Source of the DNA: Gemmatimonadota bacterium | GTDB taxonomy: Bacteria; Latescibacterota; UBA2968; UBA8231 | Reading direction: 5' to 3' | NCBI GenBank assembly: GCA_009841115.1 | Contig: VXML01000005.1 | Location: 1-58,454 of the forward strand | DNA length: 58,454 bases | Shown here: positions 9,293-17,701 of the stretch, piece after piece | Position numbering within the stretch: the first letter of the stretch is position 1 | Layout of the letters: every line of letters starts with the position of its first letter | Made by a program: the position numbers and the translations under genes | The notes under the pieces: generated by a model | Told to the model about the DNA's origin: nothing | The model's input: only the letters and a program-made list of their open reading frames with translations | Database searches by the model: none

Positions 9293-10062
9293 AGCTCGCC
9301 GACAAAGTCGTCCTCATCACCGGCGCTGGCTCGGGCATCGGCCGCCAAACCGCGCTACTCTGCGCCCGTGAAGGCGCGCACATTGCAGCCGTTGACATCG
9401 ACGCAGCCACGGCCGAAGAAACGGCCGCAACCATCACCGCGGACAACGGACAGGCCATCGCCATCGCGGCCGACGTGTCCCGCGCCGCCGACTGCGAGCG
9501 CATGGTGCAGCAAGCCGAAGCCGCTTATGGCCGCCTCCACGTACTGTTCAACAACGCCGGCATCTCCCACCACGCCGACGCCGACGCCATCGACACCGAA
9601 GAAGAGGTCTGGGATCTGACCATGGCCGTCAATCTCAAGGGCGTCTTTTTGGGCTGCAAATACGGCATCCCGGCCCTGCGCCGCGCCGGCGGTGGTGCCA
9701 TCGTCAACACCGCCTCTTTCGTCGCCTTGCTCGGAGCGGCCACGCCCCAATTGGCCTATACCGCCAGTAAGGGCGGCGTCCTCGCCCTGACGCGCGAGTT
9801 AGCCGTTATCCACGCCCGCGAAAATATCCGCGTCAACGCACTCTGCCCCGGCCCGTTGCGCACCGAGTTGTTGATGAAATACCTCGACAGCGAAGAGAAG
9901 CGCCAGCGCCGCTTGGTCCACATCCCCATGGGCCGCTTCGGCGAGGCGGAGGAGATCGCCCGCACGGTCGTCTTCTTGGCCTCGGACGACGCCTCCTTCA
10001 TCACGGGCTCGACCTTTGTCGTCGATGGCGGCATTACCGCTGCCTATGTCACGCCAGAGTGA
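9289..10062 (+). CDS. SDR-family NAD(P)-dependent oxidoreductase
   Basis: Classical short-chain dehydrogenase/reductase of 257 residues. Cofactor motif TGAGSGIGRQ (about 12-21), NNAG strand motif, catalytic Tyr/Lys in AYTASKGG, PGPLRTELLMKY after the active site, and the C-terminal FITGSTFVVDGG. Asp in AAVDIDAATAEE after beta-2 suggests NAD(H) preference. The GTG start overlaps the lpd stop by 3 nt, so translation is probably coupled. The frame is open much farther upstream inside lpd, but that extension is an Arg-rich shadow without SDR features. The substrate cannot be inferred; the position after lpd does not specify a role in the dehydrogenase complex. Confidence 0.9.
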   Translation: MKLADKVVLITGAGSGIGRQTALLCAREGAHIAAVDIDAATAEETAATITADNGQAIAIAADVSRAADCERMVQQAEAAYGRLHVLFNNAGISHHADADAIDTEEEVWDLTMAVNLKGVFLGCKYGIPALRRAGGGAIVNTASFVALLGAATPQLAYTASKGGVLALTRELAVIHARENIRVNALCPGPLRTELLMKYLDSEEKRQRRLVHIPMGRFGEAEEIARTVVFLASDDASFITGSTFVVDGGITAAYVTPE

Positions 10063-10070
10063 GGCCGCCT

Positions 10071-10148
10071 ATGCGCTTTGCAGCCGCAGTTTTCGACCTT
10101 GACGGCCCCCTACTCGCCGCACCGCTGGACCTATTGAACTTCCTGTAA
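10071..10148 (+). pseudogene. Remnant of a HAD-family hydrolase N-terminus
   Basis: Only 25 codons, starting 8 bp after the SDR stop. It begins MRFAAAVFDLDG, the hallmark first strand and DxD-type motif I of haloacid-dehalogenase phosphatases (nucleophile Asp in FDLDG), continues for a dozen residues and hits TAA. The rest of a HAD fold (about 200 residues) is absent; xylA starts 29 bp later. The simplest reading is a deletion that removed most of a beta-phosphoglucomutase-like or phosphoglycolate phosphatase-like gene. Confidence 0.6.
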
Positions 10149-10177
10149 CCCACCGCACAACTCAGAAAGGGTAACCC

Positions 10178-11491
10178 ATGAGCGAATTTTTTAAGGGCAT
10201 CGAAAAAATTGCCTACGAAGGCCCGGATTCTAAAAACCCCCTCGCCTTCAAGCACTACGACGCCGAGGCCACAGTCGGCGGCAAGACCATGGCCGAACAC
10301 TTACGTTTCTCCGTGGCCTTTTGGCACAGCTTCAAGGGCGGGGGTATCGATCCCTTCGGCCCGACTCCGGTGTACGACCGACCTTGGGACTGCGCCACCG
10401 ATCCCATGCAGCGCGCCGAAGACACCTTGCGCGCGGCCTTTGAGTTCATCACCAAGCTCGGCGCACCGTTCTACTGCTGGCACGACCGCGACATCGCACC
10501 CGAAGGCGAGACCCTCAAAGAAAGCAACGAACGCCTCGACCACATCGTGGGGCTAGCCGAACAATTGCAAGCCGACACAGGCGTCCGCTTGCTGTGGGGC
10601 ACGTCCAACTGTTTCTCAAACGCGCGCTTTACGCACGGGGCCGCCACCAACCCCGACGCCCACGTCTTCGCCTGGGCTGCGGCTCAAATCAAAAAAGCCA
10701 TGGAATGCACCCATCGGCTCGGGGGGGCCAACTACGTGTTTTGGGGTGGGCGCGAGGGGTACTCCAGCTTGCTCAACACCAACATGGCCCACGAGCAAGA
10801 CCAACTCGCGCGCTTCTTGCACATGGCCGTCGAACACAAAAAGGCAATCGGCTTTACCGGCACCCTGCTCGTCGAGCCTAAACCCAAAGAGCCGACCAAG
10901 CACCAATACGACTACGACGCCGCTACCGTCTTGAGCTTTCTCCGCAAATACGACCTGTTGGACGAGTTCAAGCTCAACATCGAAGCCAATCACGCCACTC
11001 TGGCCGGCCACACCTTTGAACACGACCTCCAGCTCGCCTCGGCCGATGGCAAGCTGGGCAGCATTGACGCCAACCGCGGCGATTACCTGCTCGGCTGGGA
11101 CACCGACCAATTCCCCACCGACCTCTACTCCACCACGTACGCCATGTTGGTGATCCTCAAACAAGGCGGCATCGCTTCCGGCGGTATCAACTTCGACGCC
11201 AAGGTGCGGCGCGGCTCCTGCGATTTGGAAGACCTCTTCCACGCCCACATCGGCGGCATGGACTCGTTTGCCCGCGGCCTAACGCTGGCTCAGCGCATCA
11301 TCGACGACGGCGCACTCGACGCCTTTGTGGAAGCGCGCTACGCCTCGTACCGCAGCGGCATCGGCGAGAAGATCATGCGCGGCGAGACCAACTTCGCCGA
11401 GCTAGAGGCATACGTCCACCAGCACGGCGAGCCGGAAAAGCGCAGTGGCCGCGAGGAAATGCTAGAGAATATTGTCAATAGCTATTTGTGA
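10178..11491 (+). CDS. xylA: Xylose isomerase
   Basis: Interconverts D-xylose and D-xylulose (and glucose/fructose) in a divalent-metal TIM barrel. 437 residues, the length of the class II enzymes. Conserved landmarks: SVAFWHSFKGGGIDPFG, FYCWHDRDIAPEG with the catalytic His, VFWGGREGYSSLLNTN, the metal ligand region VEPKPKEPTKHQYDYD, EANHATLAGHTFEHDL and DANRGDYLLGWDTDQFPTD. AGAAAGGG lies about 8 nt before the ATG. No xylulokinase or transporter is adjacent, so it is solitary here; it faces nadA across a 33 bp convergent gap. Confidence 0.97.
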   Translation: MSEFFKGIEKIAYEGPDSKNPLAFKHYDAEATVGGKTMAEHLRFSVAFWHSFKGGGIDPFGPTPVYDRPWDCATDPMQRAEDTLRAAFEFITKLGAPFYCWHDRDIAPEGETLKESNERLDHIVGLAEQLQADTGVRLLWGTSNCFSNARFTHGAATNPDAHVFAWAAAQIKKAMECTHRLGGANYVFWGGREGYSSLLNTNMAHEQDQLARFLHMAVEHKKAIGFTGTLLVEPKPKEPTKHQYDYDAATVLSFLRKYDLLDEFKLNIEANHATLAGHTFEHDLQLASADGKLGSIDANRGDYLLGWDTDQFPTDLYSTTYAMLVILKQGGIASGGINFDAKVRRGSCDLEDLFHAHIGGMDSFARGLTLAQRIIDDGALDAFVEARYASYRSGIGEKIMRGETNFAELEAYVHQHGEPEKRSGREEMLENIVNSYL

Positions 11492-11524
11492 GGAAGAACG
11501 ACGCGGGAAATACGGAGGCTAAGC

Positions 11525-12511
11525 TCAATTGTCCCTCGGCACCGCCATCATCCGCTCCAACGCCCGCCGTGCCCCCACAATCACCTCGTCGTCCAGTGTA
11601 ATTTCGTAGCGCTCGTAGAGCAGCGAAAAGTACACGTCCTGCAGGTCGGTGATTTTCATGTAGGGGCAGTGTAGCCGACAGCCAATGCAGCCGTCTGCCG
11701 CGACGAACTCTTGGTGTGGAAAGCGCTGCCGGAGTTGGTGCAACATGCCGTTTTCCGTGGCGATGATGAAGCTCTTGGCCTCGGGATACTTTTCCACGGC
11801 CTTGAGCATCCCGGTGGTCGAGCACACTTCGTGCGCGATTTCGACCACGTCCTCGCGGCACTCCGGGTGCGCGATGATGACGGCCTCGGGGTAGTCCGTG
11901 CGAGTGCGCTCGACGCTGGCCGCGCGCAGCACGTCGTGCGTCGGACAAGCGCCGTCGTACACGACGACCTCCTTCTCCGGCACCTGCTCGGCCACCCAAC
12001 GGCCCAAGTTGCGGTCGGGCGTAAACAGGATCTTGTCGCTATCAAGGCTGCGCACCACCGAGACGGCATTGGCCGAGGTACAGCAGATGTCGGACTCGGC
12101 CTTTACCTCAGCCGTGGAGTTGACGTACGTCACCACCGTGTGATCGGGATAGTCTGCTTTCCAATCGTCGAGGCTTTCGGGGGTGATGGAATCGGCCAGC
12201 GAACAGCCTGCGCCCAAATGAGGCAAGAACACCTGCTTGCCGGGGCTGAGGATTTTGGCCGACTCGGCCATGAAATGCACGCCGCAAAAGACGATGCGCT
12301 CGGCATCCGTCTTGGCAGCTTCCACTGACAACCCAAGCGAATCACCCGTGAAGTCGGCCAAGTCTTGGATCGGCGGAATCTGGTAATTGTGCGCGAGGAT
12401 GACCGCGTTTTTCTCGCGGCGCAAGTGGTTGATTTGGGCGATGAGCTCCTCGGCGGGCAGGTCGCTGTGGTACTGCCCAGTGGCTGGGGCGATCGTCTCG
12501 GAGTGGGTCAT
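11525..12511 (-). CDS. nadA: Quinolinate synthase
   Basis: [4Fe-4S] enzyme condensing iminoaspartate and dihydroxyacetone phosphate to quinolinate for NAD synthesis. 328 residues. Conserved segments: NAVILAHNYQIPPIQDLADF, FCGVHFMAESAKIL, the cluster cysteines in CGVHF, DICCTSANA and CIGCRLHCPYMK, HPECREDVVEIA and FIIATENGMLHQL. The start is the ATG at 12511: upstream in-frame codons give an Arg-rich, non-homologous extension. Its ATG overlaps the stop of a ribbon-helix-helix gene (ATGA), so the two are translationally coupled. nadB and nadC are not in the window. Confidence 0.95.
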   Translation of the reverse strand: MTHSETIAPATGQYHSDLPAEELIAQINHLRREKNAVILAHNYQIPPIQDLADFTGDSLGLSVEAAKTDAERIVFCGVHFMAESAKILSPGKQVFLPHLGAGCSLADSITPESLDDWKADYPDHTVVTYVNSTAEVKAESDICCTSANAVSVVRSLDSDKILFTPDRNLGRWVAEQVPEKEVVVYDGACPTHDVLRAASVERTRTDYPEAVIIAHPECREDVVEIAHEVCSTTGMLKAVEKYPEAKSFIIATENGMLHQLRQRFPHQEFVAADGCIGCRLHCPYMKITDLQDVYFSLLYERYEITLDDEVIVGARRALERMMAVPRDN

Positions 12512-12717
12512 GGCTTGACTTGCGCTCCTTCGTCGGGGGGGATGGTCTCGGTGCCGTTGGGGAAAACGCGCCAAAACTCCTTGCGAATGAGGCCGGTGAT
12601 CATGGCGCTCTTGCTGCTGCCGTGATAGCGGGCAATCGCGTCGAGCATCTCGTGATCCCGGTCGGGCGCCGAAAAGGTCCGCACCTTGGCCCGACGACTT
12701 TGGTCTTTGGGTGGCAT
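12508..12717 (-). CDS. Ribbon-helix-helix (CopG/Arc-like) small DNA-binding protein
   Basis: 69 residues. A basic N-terminus (MPPKDQSRRAK) leads into VRTFSAPDRDHEMLDAI, a short strand, then helix-turn-helix-like ARYHGSSKSAMITGLIRKEF, which fits the strand-helix-helix RHH pattern (SKSAMITGLI at the turn). It ends in ATGA overlap with nadA. RHH proteins usually repress their own promoter, or act as antitoxins, as dimers; no toxin gene is adjacent, so a regulator of NAD synthesis or simply an orphan antitoxin is possible. The assignment rests on pattern only. Confidence 0.65.
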   Translation of the reverse strand: MPPKDQSRRAKVRTFSAPDRDHEMLDAIARYHGSSKSAMITGLIRKEFWRVFPNGTETIPPDEGAQVKP

Positions 12718-12785
12718 TATATCATCTTTATATAAAATTTAATTAATATGTATGTAATCTAATGAATCACTGGCGGTCCGTCAAT
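12718..12785 (-). promoter_or_regulatory. AT-rich upstream region of the RHH-nadA pair
   Basis: A markedly AT-rich stretch (roughly 12718-12765) in otherwise GC-rich DNA, directly before the RHH start on the minus strand. It includes TTAATTAA (palindromic, 12740-12747) and several TATATA/TATAAA-like -10 candidates. It is the likely promoter and possible RHH operator. I could not fix a single -35/-10 pair. Confidence 0.35.
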
Positions 12786-12844
12786 ACATTTGTAACCGCA
12801 CTTTAACCAAATTGTCGCACAAAAAAGGAAGATGGGGAACGACT

Positions 12845-14071
12845 CTATAGCTGGCTAATCCGCTCCATGGCCTCTTCGATCCGGTCGCGGTGATTGAAGG
12901 CCGACAGGCGCAAGTATCCCTCACCAGCCGCGCCAAAACCCGCACCCGGCGTGCCGACGATGTGAGCCTGGTCGAGCAAGTAGTCAAAGTAAGTCCAACT
13001 GTCCTGCCCGCCGGGCGTGGCCACCCACAAATAGGGAGCGTGCTCGCCCCCGTACACCGTAAGCCCGGCCGCCCCCAACTGCTGGCGCATGATCGCGGCA
13101 TTTTCCATGTAAAACGCAACGCGCTCGGCAATGCCCTGCTGGCCAGCCGGAGAATACGCGGCCTCCGCAGCGCGCTGCACTGGATACGCCACGCCGTTGA
13201 ACTTAGTCGAGTGCCGCCGCGCCCACAGCCGGTGCAGATCCACTTCCTCGTCCGAGGCAGCGCGGCCCTTGAGCTCCTTCGGCACCACGATATACCCACA
13301 GCGCAGGCCAGTAAAACCGGCGTTCTTGGAAAAACTGCGGAACTCAATCGCCACCTCTCGGGCACCTTCGACCTCGTAGATGGAACGCGGGAGCGCCGGA
13401 TCGGTGATGTAGCTCTCGTAAGCCGCGTCAAACATAATGACGGCCTGTTCCCGACGGGCGTATTCGATCCAGCGGGTCAAGGCATCGCGGGTCATCACCG
13501 CGCCCGTGGGATTGTTGGGCGAGCACAAGTAAATCAGATCGACGTGACCAGCGGGCAGGTCCGGGATGAAATCATTGGCGGCCGTACACGGCATGTAAAC
13601 CATACCGGCGTACGAACCATTCTCGTCGGCTGGCCCTGTGCGACCGGCCATGACATTGGAATCGCAGTACACCGGATAGACCGGATCGGTCAGTGCGACC
13701 ACGCAATCGTCGGCGAAAATTTCCTGCACTGCGCCCGAGTCGCACTTGGACCCGTCGGAGACAAAAATCTCGTCGCTGTGCACCTGCACGCCGCGCGCGC
13801 CAAAGTCGTGCTCGACAATGGCCTCGCGCAAAAAGTCCTGGCCCTGGTCGGGCGGATAGCCCTGCAAGGTGTCGTCGTGCGCCATTTCCTCGACGGCTTC
13901 TTTCATCGCATCGACCATCGGCCGCGGAATGCCCTTGACCACATCGCCGATCCCCAAGCGAATCACGTCAGCTTGGGGGTGAGCAGTAGCAAACGCCTCG
14001 ACCCGGCGGGCGATTTCTGGAAAGAGGTAACCGGCTTTGAGCTTGAGATAGTGATCGTTGATATGCACCAT
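12845..14071 (-). CDS. dapL: LL-diaminopimelate aminotransferase
   Basis: PLP class I aminotransferase making LL-diaminopimelate directly from tetrahydrodipicolinate, a bypass of the acyl-DapCDE routes for lysine and peptidoglycan. 408 residues. DapL hallmarks: [20 protein letters not shown] at the N-terminus, [57 protein letters not shown], and the PLP lysine in [18 protein letters not shown] at 14071 matches family starts; a GTG at 14080 would add three residues. Found in Chlamydiae, cyanobacteria, plants and FCB/PVC bacteria, which fits the organism inferred here. Confidence 0.95.
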   Translation of the reverse strand: MVHINDHYLKLKAGYLFPEIARRVEAFATAHPQADVIRLGIGDVVKGIPRPMVDAMKEAVEEMAHDDTLQGYPPDQGQDFLREAIVEHDFGARGVQVHSDEIFVSDGSKCDSGAVQEIFADDCVVALTDPVYPVYCDSNVMAGRTGPADENGSYAGMVYMPCTAANDFIPDLPAGHVDLIYLCSPNNPTGAVMTRDALTRWIEYARREQAVIMFDAAYESYITDPALPRSIYEVEGAREVAIEFRSFSKNAGFTGLRCGYIVVPKELKGRAASDEEVDLHRLWARRHSTKFNGVAYPVQRAAEAAYSPAGQQGIAERVAFYMENAAIMRQQLGAAGLTVYGGEHAPYLWVATPGGQDSWTYFDYLLDQAHIVGTPGAGFGAAGEGYLRLSAFNHRDRIEEAMERISQL

Positions 14072-14092
14072 GATATTCACTTTCTTGGAATG

Positions 14093-14159
14093 AATTAGGA
14101 ATTACGAATTACGAATTATCAATCATTAGTCCCCAATTCGCAATTCGTAATTCCTAATT
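14093..14159. repeat. 25-bp inverted repeat between dapL and the isomerase gene
   Basis: Left arm 14093-14117 and right arm 14135-14159 are reverse complements with one mismatch in 25, around a 17-nt spacer. Each arm is built from AATTACGAATT/AATTCGTAATT units, i.e. a tandemly repeated GAATTACG-type element. It lies in the gap between divergent genes and would form a very stable hairpin in RNA or a cruciform in DNA. Similar AATTACGAATT repeats are common intergenic elements in several phyla (from memory). Confidence 0.75.
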
Positions 14160-14191
14160 TTTAATTCTTAATTCAAAAAGGAGACTCGCTC

Positions 14192-15145
14192 GTGGATATA
14201 AGTTTTATGACCAGCGCCGGCGGCACCAACAATTGGACCCTCGACGAATGCGCCCGTTGGGCGCGGGAGCACGATTTCGACTGCGTGCGCCTAAACGACT
14301 CTGGCGCGCTCGACTCGGACCACATTCTATCAGTCGGGCCGGACGCCGTGCTTTCGACCTTGCGCCAGCACGACCTGTACCTCGCCGCCCTCACCGCGCA
14401 CTACAACCTGCTCGACGACGACCGCGAGCAGGCCCGCGCCGCCCAAGCCAAGCTGCTCAAGGCCATTGCGTCGGCCCGCGCCCTCGACTGTCCCGTCATC
14501 GTCACTAGCAGCGGTGCGCCCGTGCGCAACGGCCAGTTCTACGGCATGTTCTCCTCCGAACCCGGCAACCCCAGCGACCGCTCCGATGAATTAGTGGATC
14601 GCTTCCAAGCCATGTTCGAACCCGTGGTGCAAGCGGCTGAAGACAACAATGTCCGGCTCGCGCTCGACGTGGCCGTGCGCATGGGCCAGATCGGCTGCAA
14701 CCCAGAGATGTGGGAAAAAATCCTCGACGCCGTGCCCTCCGATCACCTCGGCTTATCCTGCGACCCTTCGCACTGGCTGTGGATGCACATCCTGCCGGTT
14801 GAAGACGTCATCCGCGACTTTGCCAGCCATTGGTACTATGCCGATGTCAAGGATTGCGAGATTAGCCAGCAGATGCTCTACCGCCAAGGCATCATCGGCA
14901 ACTGGTGGTGGCAATACCGCGTCCCCGGCCGCGGCCAGCTCAACTGGAGCACCATTATCGGCGCACTGTGGGAATCGGGCTACGACTACGTGCTGTGCGT
15001 GGAAAACGAGGACCGCGGCTTCCCCGGCCTAGAGGGCTTTGCCTTTGGCGGCCAACACCTGCGCAGCTTGCTGCCGCCCAAGGAATCTAACTTTAAGCGG
15101 CAAGGGGGGCATTGGAAGACGAGCGGGTGGAAGCGCAGGGTGTAG
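14192..15145 (+). CDS. Sugar phosphate isomerase/epimerase (xylose isomerase-like TIM barrel)
   Basis: 317 residues from GTG at 14192, with AAGGAG 8 nt upstream. Segments such as CPVIVTSSGAP, LALDVAVRMGQIGCNPEMW, GLSCDPSHWLWM, WYYADVKDCEI and CVENEDRGFPGLEGF follow the AP-endonuclease-2/IolE-like barrel, where Glu, Asp and His ligands bind a divalent metal. The substrate is unknown; such proteins are often in sugar or inositol catabolism, but no pathway genes adjoin. The last 20 or so residues (basic, Trp/Lys rich) run into an inverted repeat that includes the stop codon, so the natural C-terminus may have been altered. Confidence 0.82.
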   Translation: MDISFMTSAGGTNNWTLDECARWAREHDFDCVRLNDSGALDSDHILSVGPDAVLSTLRQHDLYLAALTAHYNLLDDDREQARAAQAKLLKAIASARALDCPVIVTSSGAPVRNGQFYGMFSSEPGNPSDRSDELVDRFQAMFEPVVQAAEDNNVRLALDVAVRMGQIGCNPEMWEKILDAVPSDHLGLSCDPSHWLWMHILPVEDVIRDFASHWYYADVKDCEISQQMLYRQGIIGNWWWQYRVPGRGQLNWSTIIGALWESGYDYVLCVENEDRGFPGLEGFAFGGQHLRSLLPPKESNFKRQGGHWKTSGWKRRV

Positions 15146-15170
15146 GGGGCGGTTTGAAACCGCCCCCTAC
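15142..15170. repeat. GC-rich perfect palindrome spanning the stop of the isomerase gene
   Basis: GTAGGGGGCGGTTT (15142-15155) and AAACCGCCCCCTAC (15157-15170) pair perfectly around one central base. The TAG stop at 15143-15145 is inside the left arm. There is no T-run after it, so a rho-independent terminator is unlikely; it resembles dispersed GTAGGGGCGG...CCGCCCCTAC intergenic repeats known in several environmental phyla (recalled, not searched). Confidence 0.75.
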
Positions 15171-15238
15171 CTTGCCGTTAGAACCATTTGCCGTACTATT
15201 ATTTTATTTCCTACAGTGCAAACATCCACAGAGGAACC

Positions 15239-16912
15239 ATGAGCACGGACAAGAACCGCGACTTCATCCGCGAAGCCATCGACATCGATCTCGAAAACGG
15301 CCGCTACGACCGCGTCATCACCCGCTTCCCACCCGAGCCTAATGCGTACCTGCACATCGGCAGCGCCAAGGCCATTTCGATCAACTTCGGCATTGCCGCC
15401 GACTACGAAGGCCAGTGCAACCTCCGCTATGACGACACCAATCCCACGCGCGAAGAGCAAGAATACGTGGACTCCATGCAGGAGGACATTCGCTGGCTCG
15501 GCTACGACTGGGGGCCGCAGCCGTACTATGCTTCCGATTACTTCGGCCAGCTCTACGAATGGGCCGTCGCGCTCATCAAAAAGGGCTTGGCGTACGTAGA
15601 TGACCAGACCGCGGACGAGATCCGGGAAAATCGCGGCACGCTCACCGAACCGGGCAAAAACAGCCCGTACCGCGACCGCTCCATCGAGGAAAATCTCGAC
15701 CTATTCGAGCAAATGAAAGCCGGCGCATTCCCTGATGGCTCTCGCGTGTTGCGCGCCAAAATCGATATGGCCGCGCCCAACATCAACCTGCGCGACCCGG
15801 TCATGTACCGCATTATGCACACCGCCCACCACCGCACCGGCGACGCCTGGTGCATTTATCCCATGTACGACTGGGCCCACGGCCAGAGCGACGCCATCGA
15901 GGGCGTTACGCACTCGCTGTGCTCAGACGAATTTACCAACAATCGACCGCTCTACGACTGGTTCATCGAAAAACTCGGCATCTTCCCCTCGCGCCAAATC
16001 GAGTTCGCCCGCGGCAACATCACCTACACCATCTTGTCCAAGCGCTACCTCCGGCCGCTCATCGAGCAACAACTCGTGTCCGGCTGGGACGATCCCCGGC
16101 TCTCCACCTTGCGCGGCCTGCGCCGCTTGGGCTGCCCGCCCGAAGCCATCCGCCGCTTCTGGGCCGAAGCCGGCATTGCCAAACGCGGCAACAACATCGA
16201 CATCGCCCTCCTCGAATACTGCATCCGCGACCAGCTCAACCAGACCGCGCCCCGGCGCATGGCCGTACTCAACCCGCTCAAGGTAGTAATTGAAAACTAC
16301 CCAGAGGACCAAAGCGAGATGCTAACGGCCATCAACAACCCAGAAGACGACAGTGCCGGTACCCGCTCCATCCCCTTTTCGCGGCACCTCTATATCGAGC
16401 GCGAGGACTTTATGGAAGACCCGCCGCGCAAGTTCTTTCGCCTCGCCCCGGGCCGCGAAGTCCGCCTGCGCTACGCCTATTTCATCACCTGCACCGAGGT
16501 CGTCAAAGACGCCAACGGCGAGATCGTCGAACTGCGCTGCACGTACGACCCGGCCACGCGCGGCGGCAACGCACCCGATGGCCGCAAGGTCAAGGCCACT
16601 CTGCACTGGGTCTCAGTCCCGCACGCAGTTCCAGCCGAGGTGCGGCTCTACGACCGGCTCTTCAAAGTCGAAAAACCACTCGAAGCCCCACCCGGAGGCA
16701 CCTGGATAGACAACCTCAACCCAGACTCGCTCAAAGTCCTCAACCCCTGCTATGTAGAGCCGTCCCTCGCCGACATGGCCCCGGGAGAGTCCTGCCAGTT
16801 TGAGCGGCTCGGCTACTTCTGCGCCGACAGCGAGGACCATGCGCCCGACGCGCCCGTCTTCAACCGCACCGTCACCTTGCGCGACACTTGGGCGCGGATG
16901 CAGAAGGGCTAG
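15239..16912 (+). CDS. glnS: Glutaminyl-tRNA synthetase
   Basis: Class I aminoacyl-tRNA synthetase charging tRNA-Gln. 557 residues, the length of the standard bacterial enzyme. The HIGH motif appears as [15 protein letters not shown]; the KMSKS loop appears as [18 protein letters not shown] and [20 protein letters not shown] are typical GlnRS segments; the C-terminal beta-barrel anticodon domain is present (from about residue 350, with [18 protein letters not shown]). ATG at 15239 has GAGGAA 3-8 nt upstream. Presence of GlnRS implies direct Gln-tRNA charging rather than sole reliance on GatCAB. Confidence 0.97.
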   Translation: MSTDKNRDFIREAIDIDLENGRYDRVITRFPPEPNAYLHIGSAKAISINFGIAADYEGQCNLRYDDTNPTREEQEYVDSMQEDIRWLGYDWGPQPYYASDYFGQLYEWAVALIKKGLAYVDDQTADEIRENRGTLTEPGKNSPYRDRSIEENLDLFEQMKAGAFPDGSRVLRAKIDMAAPNINLRDPVMYRIMHTAHHRTGDAWCIYPMYDWAHGQSDAIEGVTHSLCSDEFTNNRPLYDWFIEKLGIFPSRQIEFARGNITYTILSKRYLRPLIEQQLVSGWDDPRLSTLRGLRRLGCPPEAIRRFWAEAGIAKRGNNIDIALLEYCIRDQLNQTAPRRMAVLNPLKVVIENYPEDQSEMLTAINNPEDDSAGTRSIPFSRHLYIEREDFMEDPPRKFFRLAPGREVRLRYAYFITCTEVVKDANGEIVELRCTYDPATRGGNAPDGRKVKATLHWVSVPHAVPAEVRLYDRLFKVEKPLEAPPGGTWIDNLNPDSLKVLNPCYVEPSLADMAPGESCQFERLGYFCADSEDHAPDAPVFNRTVTLRDTWARMQKG

Positions 16913-16930
16913 CTACATCCACCGCCGCGC

Positions 16931-17701
16931 ATGCGGATCTCGCGCCTCCTATCGGCCCTGCTGCTCTCGGCACCTGTTGCCGCCGAAGAGATCGTCGTGC
17001 CAGCCGGTCCCTTCACCATGGGCATCGACCACCCGAAGGCCACCGACGAAAAGCCCAGCCACCAAGTCTATTTGAGCGCCTTTTCCATCGACCGCTACGA
17101 GGTCACCAACGCCCGCTTTGCCGCCTTTGTCGCGGCCACTGGCTACCAGACCGAGGCGGAAAAGCGCGGGGCCGAAAAGGCCGACAGCATTAGCTGGCGT
17201 CAGCCCCACGGCCCCGGCTCGGTGGCAGACCCAACCCATCCGGTCGTCTATGTTAGCTGGCAAGATGCCCACGCGTATTGCGCTTGGCGCGGCGGACGGC
17301 TGCCCACCGAAGCCGAGTGGGAAAAAAGCGCACGCGGCAGCGATGGTCGGCTTTGGCCTTGGGGTGCGAAATTTGCCGCAGGACGCGCCAATCTCTGGGG
17401 TACAGAAGACGGGTACGAACAACTGGCACCAGTTGGCTCTTTTCCCTCCGGAGCCAGCCCATACGGCGCGCTCGACATGGCCGGCAATGTCTGGGAGTGG
17501 TGCGCCGACTGGTACGACGCCAACTATTATGCCACCGGCCCAACCAAAGACCCGCAAGGGCCGGAGACGGGCCGCTTCAAAGTCCTGCGCGGCGGCTCGT
17601 GGATCAACCCAGTACCCGTGCTGCGCAGCATCAACCGCTTCGAGGTTTTGCCCGTAGAGCGCAGCCCCTATATCGGCTTCCGCTGCGCCCGCTCTCCATG
17701 A
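16931..17701 (+). CDS. Secreted FGE/SUMF1-fold protein lacking the catalytic cysteine pair
   Basis: 256 residues with a signal peptide (MRISRLLSALLLSAPVAAEE). The formylglycine-generating-enzyme fold is clear: VPAGPFTMG, FSIDRYEVTNARFAAFV, PVVYVSWQDAHAYCAWRGGR, LPTEAEWEKSARG, GALDMAGNVWEWCADWY, VLRGGSW and a terminal IGFRCAR. In true FGE the active site has two cysteines between the GGS and GFRCA motifs; here that stretch (INPVPVLRSINRFEVLPVER) has none. I infer a binding or structural role, as in many bacterial SUMF1-domain proteins, not sulfatase maturation. Its TGA overlaps the next ATG (ATGA), so it is coupled to the CRTAC1-like lipoprotein. Confidence 0.85.
   Translation: MRISRLLSALLLSAPVAAEEIVVPAGPFTMGIDHPKATDEKPSHQVYLSAFSIDRYEVTNARFAAFVAATGYQTEAEKRGAEKADSISWRQPHGPGSVADPTHPVVYVSWQDAHAYCAWRGGRLPTEAEWEKSARGSDGRLWPWGAKFAAGRANLWGTEDGYEQLAPVGSFPSGASPYGALDMAGNVWEWCADWYDANYYATGPTKDPQGPETGRFKVLRGGSWINPVPVLRSINRFEVLPVERSPYIGFRCARSP

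Noticed and set aside
12890..14098. A 402-codon frame on the plus strand opposite dapL
   Set aside because: The minus strand carries full DapL motifs; the plus-strand product is Arg/His-rich without family features.
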